From CAZART01 sp964487555 (GTDB lineage Bacteria; Bacteroidota; Rhodothermia; Rhodothermales; VXPQ01): a stretch of 27,546 nt of DNA. Numbering within the stretch: the first letter of the stretch is position 1; each line of letters opens with the position of its first letter. The notes under the pieces were generated by a model, which saw only the letters and a list, made by a program, of their open reading frames with translations, made no database searches and had not been told where the DNA came from. Made by a program: the position numbers and the translations under genes. This document shows, one piece after another, positions 8,373 through 16,516 of the stretch. Where the stretch lies: contig CAZART010000071.1 in the NCBI GenBank assembly GCA_964487555.1, positions 1-27,546 of the forward strand. Direction: 5' to 3'.

Positions 8373-8820
8373 TTCGATCACCGGTGTTGTCAGGGTTGCC
8401 TCCAGTTCAGAGATGCTTGCATAGTCCGCCGGGCGAGCGAGGCAAAGCAGCATGTTAGTTTTACGTGCGCAGGTGGCACGGAAAGGAGTGGTGCATTCAC
8501 GTAGTTCAAGTCCGAATCGTTTTGACCCGCTAATGAACCCTTTCTAATACGGCACACGCTCCTCTATGAAGCGCGCGCACGACGTATAGGCAGGGCTTCG
8601 ACACTTTGCTCCCGACAGGCACCGGGCTACCATCGCGCTGCGTGCGGCATTAGCCGGCGCCGATACCGGAAGCGCCCTCCCCATTCCCAGGGCACATAAA
8701 TTGCCGCACGGAAATTCTATGTGAGGACGTTTCCACCGTCGTCCCGGGGGAGACCGGCGTGTCGACCGTGAATGCGACGACTCCTGCTCCTGTACGGGGT
8801 CGTGGCGGACCGGATGAAGA
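8373..8820. other. intergenic gap, no gene seen
   Basis: About 450 bp between the VOC gene start and the monooxygenase stop. No open frame here has a recognisable protein pattern and no convincing terminator, RNA or repeat was found. Confidence 0.4.
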
Positions 8821-10002
8821 CTACCAGTCGACCTCGTATGAGTAGATCTTTGACATAGCCCTGTCTCCGAACTTGAAGAAAAAGGGCATCAGCCGGTCAC
8901 GTAGCCAGATTCCGACCGGGTTCGTCATCAGCTTCTGGCGGTCATTGCGACGCGCCTGTCGAACGATCTGCTCGGCGCGAGACTTCCGCCGGCTTTCGTA
9001 CAGAGCAAAGGCGTCGGACAGATTTCGAACGTCTCGCATGCACTTGGCGAGCACCAGCGCGTCTTCCAGCGCGAGAGAAGCCCCGGATCCAGCCGACGGG
9101 GAGGCCGCGTGAGCGGCATCGCCTGCAAGACATATCCGGCTTGAATGCCACGTCGGCAGGGAGGGAAGATCATACGTCGGCCAGAGGCCAATTGGACCAC
9201 GAAGCCCTTGAACGATATCCGGTATGGGACACGGGCTGGATGCATACAAACTCTTGAGTTGCTCCTTAGCCTCGGACGCGCCGCTTTGTACACCGTCCTG
9301 GTGGATACCGTTAGTTGAGGGAAAGTTGCTAAACCAGTACAGCTCTCCCGTCGGTACCGCCTGATAGCCGAAAAAAGCTCTTCGTCCGAACATCATCGTC
9401 ATGGTCGTCGATGCCGGAACGGGTGATTGTTGAAGGATCGTACCGGCGTTCATCAGACCGGTGTAACTCGGATGGGGGGATCCAGGAAGCATGAGCTGCC
9501 GCGTTCGCGAGTGCACTCCGTCGCATCCGATGAGGGCCGGTCCTCGCGCGGACGTACCATCCTCAAACCGCACCTCTACGCCGTCATGCGTCCGCTCCGT
9601 CAGGTCTATGAGTCTTTTTCCAAAGGTGACCGATATGCCCGAGCGATGGGCTGCTTCCCGCAGAATCTTGTTCAGGAGTCCGCGTTGAATCAAGACGCTT
9701 TTGAACCGGGACGGAGACGGAACGTCATCCAGGTCGAGTTCGCCAATCTTGCTCCCGGATTCCGTCATGAACGAAAAGGTATTCGTTGCGTGGCCGGCCC
9801 GAGAAACCTCCTCCAGCAGGCCAAGAATCTCTAGGACGCGCAGTCCGTTCGGCATCAGGTTGAGAAAGGCACCCGCATGATCATCGGGCTCGTCTCGACC
9901 TTCAAAGATGACGGCCGGGATGCCGGCTCGCCGGAGAAACAAGGCCGTTGCCGGCCCAGCGATCCCGCAGCCGACGATCAATAGTTTGTCTCGTGCTTCC
10001 AT
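8821..10002 (-). CDS. FAD-dependent monooxygenase, PHBH/TetX-like group A flavoprotein
   Basis: 393 aa, normal for the family. N-terminal Rossmann motif LLIVGCGIAGPATALFLRRA (GxGxxG at 11-16) with acidic residue E34 for the FAD ribose; R107 in LIQRGLL; the family DG fingerprint in ALIGCDGVHSRTR (~157-169); and the GD motif CLAGDAAHAASPSAGSGASL (~291-310) contacting the flavin. These enzymes use NAD(P)H and O2 to hydroxylate aromatic or polyketide-like substrates, including some antibiotics. The substrate is not readable from sequence. It is divergent from a MarR regulator 127 bp away, a common arrangement in which MarR represses the oxygenase until its substrate or a related aromatic compound binds. 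Confidence 0.9.
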   Translation of the reverse strand: MEARDKLLIVGCGIAGPATALFLRRAGIPAVIFEGRDEPDDHAGAFLNLMPNGLRVLEILGLLEEVSRAGHATNTFSFMTESGSKIGELDLDDVPSPSRFKSVLIQRGLLNKILREAAHRSGISVTFGKRLIDLTERTHDGVEVRFEDGTSARGPALIGCDGVHSRTRQLMLPGSPHPSYTGLMNAGTILQQSPVPASTTMTMMFGRRAFFGYQAVPTGELYWFSNFPSTNGIHQDGVQSGASEAKEQLKSLYASSPCPIPDIVQGLRGPIGLWPTYDLPSLPTWHSSRICLAGDAAHAASPSAGSGASLALEDALVLAKCMRDVRNLSDAFALYESRRKSRAEQIVRQARRNDRQKLMTNPVGIWLRDRLMPFFFKFGDRAMSKIYSYEVDW

Positions 10003-10107
10003 TCTGACTATCGTTTGAGTTCGTTCACTCGGGGTTGGGCCGGGCGGGGCAGTGAAGGACGAGGACCGCTAGAAGCCCGTAGACACCGTCTTTGTATAGT
10101 CATTTAC

Positions 10108-10119
10108 TTAGTATACTAA
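10108..10119. promoter_or_regulatory. MarR operator candidate, perfect 12-bp palindrome
   Basis: TTAGTATACTAA is a perfect palindrome 10 bases upstream of the MarR start codon and 105 bases upstream of the divergent monooxygenase. Its size, AT-richness and position are what MarR operators look like; it overlaps a TAGTAT/TATACT -10-like element, so binding would block transcription. Binding by this particular MarR is inferred from position. Confidence 0.6.
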
Positions 10120-10129
10120 AATAAGTTTC

Positions 10130-10600
10130 ATGGACGACGTAGATAATAGAGAAGGATTGTACAAGGAACTGTCGGAACTCGAGAGGCGACACAGCACGAC
10201 GACGGTGGTTTTTCATCACGCGTTGTCCGAAGCGATGGGCCTCTCGTCAGCTGACCACAAGTACCTCGATCTAGTGGCGAACGAGGGCGCAGTGCCTGCC
10301 GGACGGCTTGCGGAGATGACGGGGCTGACGACCGGTGCGGTGACCGGCCTGATCGACCGGCTCGAGAAGGCGGGACTCGTTCGCCGCGTGGAGGATCCGT
10401 CGGACCGGCGCCGGGTCATCGTGGAACCACTGATTGACGAGGCGATGCGGCGCGTCGGGCCGGTCTTCGCCCGACTGTCTTCCGACCTACGCCAATTCCA
10501 CGATACCTTCAGCGAGGAAGAACTCAGAACAATCTTGAACTACTTGAGCCGCTCGAGCGAACTTCTTCAGAGAATTACCCGCGAGCTACGGAGCGGCTGA
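10130..10600 (+). CDS. MarR-family winged-helix repressor
   Basis: 156 aa. Helix-turn-helix GRLAEMTGLTTGAVTGLIDR (58-77), followed by LEKAGLVRRVEDPSDRRRVI, in which DPSDRRR (89-95) is the wing signature of MarR proteins. Flanking helices form the dimer interface. Members bind small aromatic ligands, or react with oxidants, and release their operator. The divergent FAD monooxygenase and the palindrome just upstream of this start make an autoregulated detoxification or catabolic switch the likely role. There is no Shine-Dalgarno; the ATG is directly preceded by AAGTTTC. Confidence 0.92.
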   Translation: MDDVDNREGLYKELSELERRHSTTTVVFHHALSEAMGLSSADHKYLDLVANEGAVPAGRLAEMTGLTTGAVTGLIDRLEKAGLVRRVEDPSDRRRVIVEPLIDEAMRRVGPVFARLSSDLRQFHDTFSEEELRTILNYLSRSSELLQRITRELRSG

Positions 10601-11223
10601 GATCGTCTGCAAACGACGACTGCCGGTCGCAAGACCACACTGGCACAGTTTTCCGTCACAAACTGGCACCCGCTGAGGTGCGAATGTTTGCGTGTGCTGT
10701 ACGACTATCACGCGGCATCGAGGAGTGCAGCGCAAAGCGGCAATGCGACCGCGTTGTCCCTGCAGTGAGCACGGCACCTTCTCGTCCACACGCATGGCGA
10801 CCTGTCGCAGAGCCGGATCAACGAACGGCCGCAGATCATCGCGGCGGAGGCCCGGCAGTTCATGGGCATGACGAGCTACACGTCGATCTTCACCGGTCAC
10901 TGCCCCTTCGAAGAGGCGACGATCGATGCGACGGGGACATGATGTTTCAGGCGCCGTCACCAGGCCATTCGGACCGCTGACACGAGCAGATGGCCTACGC
11001 CGGAAGCCACAAGGCGGTGAAGGCCGTCCTCATGCAGAAGCACGCGAAGGACTTCACAACGTTGACGCATCTAAAGGTTACTCCTGCAAAACGCAAAGCT
11101 TAAGCCCACTCATCTTGCGATTTGCACGATGGCGGATCACGTCAGGTTCGCCGTGCCGGAGAACAAAGCGGCTTCGCCCAAGAGCGGCACGGCTTTTTCT
11201 TTGATAAGGCATCCAAAAGACGA
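10601..11223 (+). other. gap with orphan coding remnants
   Basis: 620 bp with no intact gene but with two protein-like plus-strand fragments. One is open from a TGA near 10766 to a TGA at ~10942 and contains RINERPQIIAAEARQFMGMT and YTSIFTGHCPFEEATIDATG. The second, 10990-11103, is listed separately. Both are in ordinary, non-random amino acid composition and are split by stop codons, suggesting a decayed gene or genes. I do not recognise the family. Confidence 0.35.
10990..11103 (+). pseudogene. short orphan reading frame, possible remnant
   Basis: A 37-aa frame starting at an ATG (MAYAGSHKAVKAVLMQKHAK, then DFTTLTHLKVTPAKRKA) and ending in TAA. It is lysine-rich and lacks a Shine-Dalgarno. 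It lies just downstream of another fragment that ends at a stop codon, so it may be the tail of a broken gene. No family is recognised; it could equally be a small independent ORF. Confidence 0.25.
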
Positions 11224-11346
11224 ATGGTGTTTGAGACGGACGATCCATACCGCAACGAGAAGATCGCTGTAACCATATTCGGCGTGCTTCTCCTCATTGC
11301 ACTCGCTGTCACGTTGTTTCTATACGTCCGTGCGCTTGAAGGATAG
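11224..11346 (+). CDS. small single-pass membrane protein
   Basis: 40 aa from the ATG at 11224: MVFETDDPYRNEKIAVTIFG followed by a hydrophobic segment VLLLIALAVTLFLYV and a short tail RALEG. One transmembrane helix with the N-terminus likely cytoplasmic. An upstream in-frame start (11122) would add 34 residues with no protein character, so the short form is preferred. Function unknown. It lies upstream of the small hypothetical and the potassium-transporter fragment and could be co-transcribed with them. Confidence 0.5.
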   Translation: MVFETDDPYRNEKIAVTIFGVLLLIALAVTLFLYVRALEG

Positions 11347-11538
11347 GATCAATTAACGACGTTCGGCGCGGTGGACAAATCTTCGTATGGCGAACTACTC
11401 GAGATCGCCGTAAACGAGATCAGCAAGCCGACCCGGCGTACGAGCCTGCACACGCAAACCTCCGACCGTCGGTCGAGCAGGGTGCGGAAGGCAGCATTAT
11501 CCTTCAGGGTATAAAAAGACTCCGTAGAGCACAGCGAG

Positions 11539-11781
11539 ATGACGTTCATAAGGCTAGGGCACCGCTACGTGAACGTGGAAATGATCACAGACTTGTTCGT
11601 TCAGGACGCACGCCCGGAAGAGCCGAAAAGACATGTTGAGGTCTATCTTGCAGTGCCCATGGGGCTCCGTCCGGTGTCGGACGCGCCGATGGACGTCACG
11701 ACCCGCCATATCCACGTCTCGGGCAAGGAGGCCGATCAACTCATTCAGTTCATCGAAGACCACCGCGTAGCCCGTGACTAA
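11539..11781 (+). CDS. small hypothetical protein upstream of truncated trkH
   Basis: 80 aa. MTFIRLGHRYVNVEMITDLF begins with two short beta strands and a helix; the C-terminus DQLIQFIEDHRVARD is helical. No recognised domain, signal peptide or membrane segment. Its last 8 bases overlap the start of the TrkH-like frame (GTGACTAA), which implies translational coupling and a possible regulatory or accessory role with the transporter, now broken. Confidence 0.6.
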   Translation: MTFIRLGHRYVNVEMITDLFVQDARPEEPKRHVEVYLAVPMGLRPVSDAPMDVTTRHIHVSGKEADQLIQFIEDHRVARD

Positions 11782-12364
11782 AGTTAAATCCCTTCGCGGT
11801 CTCGTTCGACGGTGGAAAGCAAGCGGCAACGATCGGCATGATAGAGCGTTCCGACGGGAGCTGACAGCGCCGCAGCTCTTCGTGGGCTCATTCGCAGCGT
11901 TGATCATCGCGGGTACCGTCGGCTTCAAAGTGCTTCCCGGGCTGTACACCGACGATCCACTTAGCTGGTTGGACGCGCTCTTTACAGCCACGAGCGCCGT
12001 ATGCGTTACCGGTCTCATCGTCGTCGATACGGCGACGTATTTCACAACGTCGGGCCAGGCCTATATTCTACTCCTCATTCAGCTCGGTGGCCTGGGAATC
12101 ATTACGTTTACCAGTCTCATCATCATGACCTTCGGCCTCCGCCTGTCGTTGCGGCAGGAAAGCATCACGCGCTCCTCGGCCGACATCGCGCCACGTGTAG
12201 ACCACCGCCACCTGACGCGTCACATTGTGGTCTTCACCCTCGCCATGGAAGCGGTCGGCATGCTGCTTCGTGACCCTCTCCCTCGATACAGGCACATAAC
12301 GTCGACCGAATGTGGCGCTCGTCATCGACAACGAGCACGTTTAGCCGGTCTGCAGGCATCCTAA
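11774..12364 (+). pseudogene. 3'-truncated TrkH/KtrB-type potassium transporter
   Basis: Residues 30 to ~165 match the first part of the TrkH/KtrB superfamily: LFVGSFAALIIAGTVGF (first helix), WLDALFTATSAVCVTGLIVV with the first pore loop and selectivity-filter glycine G80 (T-x-V-x-V-T-G-L), and YILLLIQLGGLGIITFTSLI. Full-length proteins have four such repeats and ~450-600 residues. After EAVGMLL (~12,269) the frame leaves the family and reads into the antisense of a response-regulator gene, giving an arginine-rich tail (RDPLPRYRHITS). With only one of four repeats it cannot form a channel. The GTG start overlaps the upstream small gene. Confidence 0.85.
12234..12359 (-). pseudogene. 5' fragment of a response regulator
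   Basis: On the minus strand, an ATG at 12359 opens MPADRLNVLVVDDERHIRST and continues LCACIEGEGHEA, the classic first strand (VLVVDDE with the acidic pair D12/D13), first helix and following turn of a CheY-like receiver. The frame then runs into the antisense of trkH and stops at 12234. The phosphoacceptor aspartate, the switch residues and any output domain are absent. This is the start of a gene that lost its remainder at the same breakpoint that truncated trkH. Confidence 0.75.
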
Positions 12365-12690
12365 TCACAGTCTCCGTGCATCTACGGTCGTGAGCCTCTT
12401 CGCACATCGTCGCGAAGTCTCTCTCCTCTCCAACTTAACTACGAGAGGGCGACGTTAATGTACGTAACCGCCCCGTTGCCAGTATTTATGAACATTCACG
12501 AGCAAATCAAGGTCCACTGCCCCCAGGCGGACAGTGGCTCTGCCGGCGTCCCTGACTTGACAGGACGATGAGCGCCGCTGCCCCAAGGCGGACAGTTGCT
12601 CTACATATGGATCAATCAGTCATTTTTAGCCCCGCGGTTGGGACCGGATCGCTGCTGCGCGCGTGAGGCTCTGCCGATCCAATCTTTGGC
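12365..12690. other. intergenic gap with two 25-bp direct repeats
   Basis: 326 bp without genes. The imperfect repeats at 12517-12541 and 12578-12602 (separate entry) are the only structure seen. Part of this gap was presumably the promoter region of the response-regulator fragment. Confidence 0.4.
12517..12602. repeat. imperfect 25-bp direct repeat pair
   Basis: Bases 12517-12541 and 12578-12602 match at 23 of 25 positions, 61 bp apart start to start. Both share the core AGGCGGACAGT between CTGCCCC and GCTCT. Each unit is also a partial inverted repeat (CTGcCC ... GGaCAG), so they could be paired regulator-binding sites or the ends of a small lost element. Confidence 0.6.
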
Positions 12691-13917
12691 CTATGCCGGA
12701 CTATTCAATTTTTCGATGGCGGCAATTCTAGTCGCGTAGTGGATCAGGGCGTCTCCCTGTTCGGGACTGAGCACACCTTCTTCGACGAGGCCGGAAACGT
12801 GGCCGGTGAATGCATTGAGCTTTTTTAGGGCCAATCGGGGCTTTTTGTCGACCATCCGCTGAACGGAGTCGAGCATTTTAAGAAGCGATTTGGTCTGTCC
12901 ACCGTTCAGAAATCCCTCCGCCTGGAGGGACGATACATCTTCTCCAAGGACCGTGACGGCCTCACTTAGCGTGAGGGCTACGATGTCCACGGCGTCGGGC
13001 GCGCTCTCGGCGCTGCCGTTTTTCGCGATGAGCTGCGCGGTATAGGTGCCCGGGAGATCGGCTGTGAACGTCGTGACGGCAGCGTTGGGATTTGAGAAGA
13101 CGGCCTGCGTTCCGCCAGGGGTAGCCGTCCATGTCCACAGGTAGATTAGCGCATCGTTGTCCGGATCGCTCGAGGCCGTGCCGGCAAGCTTCGCACGTTC
13201 CGTTACGATGATCTGCTGGTCCGGACCCGCGTCGGCGACAGGCGGCTCGGCTAACACACCGTAGGTGACCGTTAGATCGTCCCAAAACGTCTGCGCCTGG
13301 TAATCGATGATGGCGACCTGGTGAATCTCGCCGGTGACCGTTAACGAGACGCGCTCGCTGGAATCGATAAATGTGGCGCGGTCGATTTCAATGCCCGCGG
13401 CGTCGTAGGCGACAAAGTTTCTCGGCCCTAGATTCCTGATACCGATCGCTTCAATCGAGACGGCCGATGCCGGACTCGGCAACGTGATGAGATTCCTGGC
13501 CACTGTGCCGGCATTAAACCCTGCAAGGTCTGTCGGAACGAGCGCTACGCCTCCGCCCAGGGAGCATCGCGCCAGGAGGCGAGAGTCCGAAAACTCCAGG
13601 TCTCGGTAGAATGTCGGAAACGCCGTGTTGAAGAGACAGGTGACGTCGAGGTCGTCGAACGTGTATGCGACGACGTCCCCGCCACTCTTGGCCATTATCG
13701 AGCCGGGACGCTCTCGCTTCTCTGTTTGCTTAAGAGCCTCGAGAGCTTCTTCGGGTATTTCGAGCGCAATCTGCTCCGATTGCGGCTCGACGTCGGCGGC
13801 GGCGATTTCGCTGCCGACCGGGTTGGATGACTGGGAGCAGCCGGATACAACGAGTAGGATAGCGATTACGTGGCCGCTGAATCCCCATCTGGCGGATGAT
13901 CGGGTCGGTATGAACAT
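12691..13917 (-). CDS. lipoprotein with PKD-like and FIMAH domains
   Basis: 408 aa. The start at 13917 is preferred over 14025 because AGGAG lies 5 bases upstream and it opens a lipoprotein signal: MFIPTRSSARWGF, hydrophobic VIAILLVVSG, then lipobox cysteine C27. A beta-rich domain (~75-220, ending TFWDDLTVTY) resembles carbohydrate-binding or extracellular jelly-roll modules. A PKD/Ig-like domain begins PPVADAGPDQQIIVTERAKL (225-310) with GTASSDPDNDALIYLWTWTA. The C-terminal ~85 residues match the FIMAH helical domain: GFLNGGQTKSLLKMLDSVQR and ALKKLNAFTGHV with LSPEQGDALI. It is anchored in a membrane, probably exposed at the surface. FIMAH domains occur in secreted hydrolases and adhesins; their function is unresolved. 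Confidence 0.85.
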   Translation of the reverse strand: MFIPTRSSARWGFSGHVIAILLVVSGCSQSSNPVGSEIAAADVEPQSEQIALEIPEEALEALKQTEKRERPGSIMAKSGGDVVAYTFDDLDVTCLFNTAFPTFYRDLEFSDSRLLARCSLGGGVALVPTDLAGFNAGTVARNLITLPSPASAVSIEAIGIRNLGPRNFVAYDAAGIEIDRATFIDSSERVSLTVTGEIHQVAIIDYQAQTFWDDLTVTYGVLAEPPVADAGPDQQIIVTERAKLAGTASSDPDNDALIYLWTWTATPGGTQAVFSNPNAAVTTFTADLPGTYTAQLIAKNGSAESAPDAVDIVALTLSEAVTVLGEDVSSLQAEGFLNGGQTKSLLKMLDSVQRMVDKKPRLALKKLNAFTGHVSGLVEEGVLSPEQGDALIHYATRIAAIEKLNSPA

Positions 13918-14575
13918 GAATGCTCCTGGATTTGGCGCTGCCGGTCCTACGGACGCGACGAGCTGATTCGACGAGCGCACCTCAGCACTTCGTTCACGCG
14001 TGGAAAATCCCTTGCCAAAGTCCATCCTCAGAGAAGAGGAGTTCCTTTCCGCCAGGATGAGATCTTCACTTCGCGTCGTCGATATATCGGCTGCTTTTGC
14101 GGAATCTTAAGCCTGGCCGTATCCTCGAGCGACGCTCCAGGCCGCCCGCAATTTGGCAGTCTACCGGACTACACGCATCAAAATATTAGGCCGGATGAGC
14201 CGGCCGAGTACCTCGCGAGGTGACCCGGCACGACCTGCACGACATGTCGCAAAGACGAGCTTCAGGTGGTCGCTCGATGCGGCATCGGCGTACGTTTACT
14301 ATTGCCCCCTCGGTCCGTATGTTTGCGTCCGGCACCTCCTTGTCGGAGAGCCGCTCCTTGGTCGCAAATGTGCACCGCGCCGGGCCCGCAAGGCTCGACG
14401 GAGACGGAGGCCGCTTCGCAACCCATCCGATTTGCGTGTATGCCATGGTCGGAAAGCACGTCGACGGGCAGCTCTTCATGCGATCGCGTGTTACGAAGGG
14501 AGGATGCTCAAAGGCGGTGATCGAAGAGGGCCATGTCTCGCGCGAGCGAAACGATCAGCACATAAACTCATCTGC
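13918..14575. promoter_or_regulatory. large divergent intergenic region
   Basis: 658 bp between divergent genes. No reading frame here resembles a known protein. A short hairpin GGCCGG/CCGGCC lies at 14189-14205; read on the minus strand it is followed by TAATATTTTG, so it could be a weak terminator. A second possible pairing is GCCTGG (14111-14116) with CCAGGC (14137-14142). No clear promoter. The length suggests a lost gene or long leaders. Confidence 0.35.
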
Positions 14576-15382
14576 ATGGAGAATCGACCGTGCCCCGGCT
14601 GCGGCGCCAAAGACGTACGCGTTCGGTTTGAAGAGCCGCCGTTTATGGTGGTCAAGTGCTCTTCGTGCTCGCTGGTGTACCTGGGAAATCCACCCGAGGA
14701 AGAAGCGCTGTACGAGGATTATTACGGCGCTTCCGTACCGCGCGCGGCCTCGTACCGACCGGACTCCGACGATCCGGGTCTCAGAGAGCTCTACGCGATC
14801 AATGAGCAGCGCATCCGCCGTATCAAGCGCCTCAAACCGACCGGCCGGCTGCTCGACGTCGGCTGCGGACGGGGATATTTCGTCAAGACGGCGAACGAGC
14901 ATAGTTATGCGTCGGTGGGCATCGACGTGTCGGCGAGAGCCGTTGCCTACGCGAGCCGAGAGTTCGGCGTACGTGCCGACGTGCTGTCGACGGAGGAGAT
15001 GGCGGGTTCAGGTGAACGGTACGACGTGGTCACACTCTGGCATGTGCTCGAGCACTTCATCGAGCCGTATGAAGCGCTCGCACACGTCAGGACGGTTCTG
15101 AAGGATGACGGGATCTGCGTGATCGAGGTGCCGAATCTGCACAGCCTCAAATTCATCATTTCGAAGTCGAAATGGGAAGGGGGCAACCATCCGCTTTACC
15201 ATCGGACGTTCTTCACGCCGGCCACGTTGCGTGACGCGCTGATTCAGAGCGGATTCTCACGTGTTCGCCGCGTTAGATGGTCGTATCACGTACGCGGAAG
15301 GAGCGCACCGTACGAGTGGTTGAAGCACCTGCTTGACCTGGTCGGAATGGATGCGTTTCTGGATTTCGTAGCCTGGCGGTAA
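14576..15382 (+). CDS. zinc-ribbon class I SAM-dependent methyltransferase
   Basis: 268 aa. An N-terminal zinc-ribbon (CPGCGAKDVRVRF, then VVKCSSCSLVYLGNP, with four cysteines) precedes a Rossmann-like methyltransferase core: motif I LLDVGCGRGYF (G-x-G-x-G), acidic SAM-ribose residue in VGIDVS, motif YDVVTLWHVLEHF and the post-core VIEVPNLHSL. Proteins of this layout modify sugars or lipids in surface polysaccharide clusters, among others. The start at 14576 excludes a long upstream in-frame extension with no protein character. The C-terminus (DAFLDFVAWR) is a little shorter than usual, so slight truncation is possible. Substrate unknown. Confidence 0.85.
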   Translation: MENRPCPGCGAKDVRVRFEEPPFMVVKCSSCSLVYLGNPPEEEALYEDYYGASVPRAASYRPDSDDPGLRELYAINEQRIRRIKRLKPTGRLLDVGCGRGYFVKTANEHSYASVGIDVSARAVAYASREFGVRADVLSTEEMAGSGERYDVVTLWHVLEHFIEPYEALAHVRTVLKDDGICVIEVPNLHSLKFIISKSKWEGGNHPLYHRTFFTPATLRDALIQSGFSRVRRVRWSYHVRGRSAPYEWLKHLLDLVGMDAFLDFVAWR

Positions 15383-15468
15383 GTCCTCACGTTGCCGCCC
15401 GCCTGGCGTTTTGCATTGCGCGTCGTGTGAGACGAATTAGAAGTCACACCACCTGAGAGAAGTAACTC

Positions 15469-16449
15469 ATGCAAATAGTCGCAATCTCCTTTGCCGTTTG
15501 CTTTACTGCCCTCCCTCTTTTGTGCGGGCAACCTCAAGCTCACCCCGCAGAGGAGGAGAAGCAAACGGCACTCCCTGATACCTCACGCGCTGTCGCGGTC
15601 ACAATCGACGACCTACCTGTCGTGCGGGGCCGCAATCTTGGAAGGATGCAGGAGATAACGAGAGGACTTCTTGAACACATGGCTTTCTATGAAATTCCTA
15701 CCATTGGATTTGTCAACGAGCAGAAACTAGGTGAGCCTCCGGCCGAGTCTGAGCAGGTAGCCTTGCTAAAGCAATGGCTTGAAGCCGGCCACGATCTCGG
15801 CAATCATACGTACTCCCATCCAAAGTTCTACGACACGCCGCTGGCCGCCTATGAGGCTGACGTGCTGCGCGGAGAAGTCATCACGGCGCAGCTACTCAGC
15901 AAACGAAACGAGGAGCCTCGATACTTTCGCCATCCGTATCTCAATACCGGGCCGGACCTGGAGACAAAGGCGGCGTTTGAGCAGTTCCTGGACGAGCAAG
16001 GCTATGCGATTGCGCCTGTTACTATAGACAATGACGAGTACATCTACGCCCTTGCTTTCGATAGAGGAGAGGCAGCGGCCGAGAGCACATTAGCGGCACG
16101 AATAGGTGCGGATTACGTGCGGTACATGGAAGAGGTATTTACGTTTTACGAGAAGCTCTCGCGGGATTTGCTAGGCCGTGAGCCTGCTCAGATTCTCCTT
16201 CTTCATGCGAACGCGCTCAATGCAGAGTATCTAGATGAACTCGCCGAGATGATGCAGGCGCGTGGCTACCGATTTATCTCATTGGAGTCGGCACTGCAGG
16301 ATCCGGCATACAGCTTGCCGGATGAGTATGTAGGTCAGAGTGGCCTGTCTTGGTTGCAGCGGTGGTGGATAACGCAAGGGAACGAGCGACGAAAGGAGCC
16401 GCCTGTGCCGAAGTGGGTAAGGGAGACGGCCTATCCAAACAGGGAATAG
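15469..16449 (+). CDS. polysaccharide deacetylase (NodB/CE4) family protein
   Basis: 326 aa. It has an export signal (MQIVAISFAVCFTALPLLCG). NodB motif 1 is AVTIDDLPV with metal- and catalytic-site D47/D48; motif 2 is HDLGNHTYSHP with H113 and H117; motif 3 is RYFRHPYL with R154 and P156. CE4 enzymes remove N-acetyl groups from chitin, peptidoglycan or poly-N-acetylglucosamine using a divalent metal. The C-terminal ~130 residues contain LLLHANALNAEYLDELAEMM, matching the conserved last histidine-containing motif. GAGAGAAG lies upstream of the ATG. It is probably periplasmic or surface-exposed; the natural substrate is not determined by the sequence. Confidence 0.88.
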   Translation: MQIVAISFAVCFTALPLLCGQPQAHPAEEEKQTALPDTSRAVAVTIDDLPVVRGRNLGRMQEITRGLLEHMAFYEIPTIGFVNEQKLGEPPAESEQVALLKQWLEAGHDLGNHTYSHPKFYDTPLAAYEADVLRGEVITAQLLSKRNEEPRYFRHPYLNTGPDLETKAAFEQFLDEQGYAIAPVTIDNDEYIYALAFDRGEAAAESTLAARIGADYVRYMEEVFTFYEKLSRDLLGREPAQILLLHANALNAEYLDELAEMMQARGYRFISLESALQDPAYSLPDEYVGQSGLSWLQRWWITQGNERRKEPPVPKWVRETAYPNRE

Positions 16450-16516
16450 GTGGTACAAAAACGGCCTGACCTCGCGGTCCGGAGCCGCCCGTACTTGGAA
16501 CGCAGCAGTGCATTCG

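Noticed and set aside
10586..10960. A 124-aa minus-strand frame with many cysteines
   Set aside because: Cysteine pattern fits no zinc-finger family and the plus-strand fragments are more protein-like.
13918..14575. A hidden gene in the large divergent gap
   Set aside because: All frames were read; none has a plausible domain, signal peptide or ribosome-binding site.
14220..15101. A 293-aa frame overlapping the methyltransferase gene
   Set aside because: Arginine- and serine-rich shadow of the real methyltransferase in another frame; no domain.
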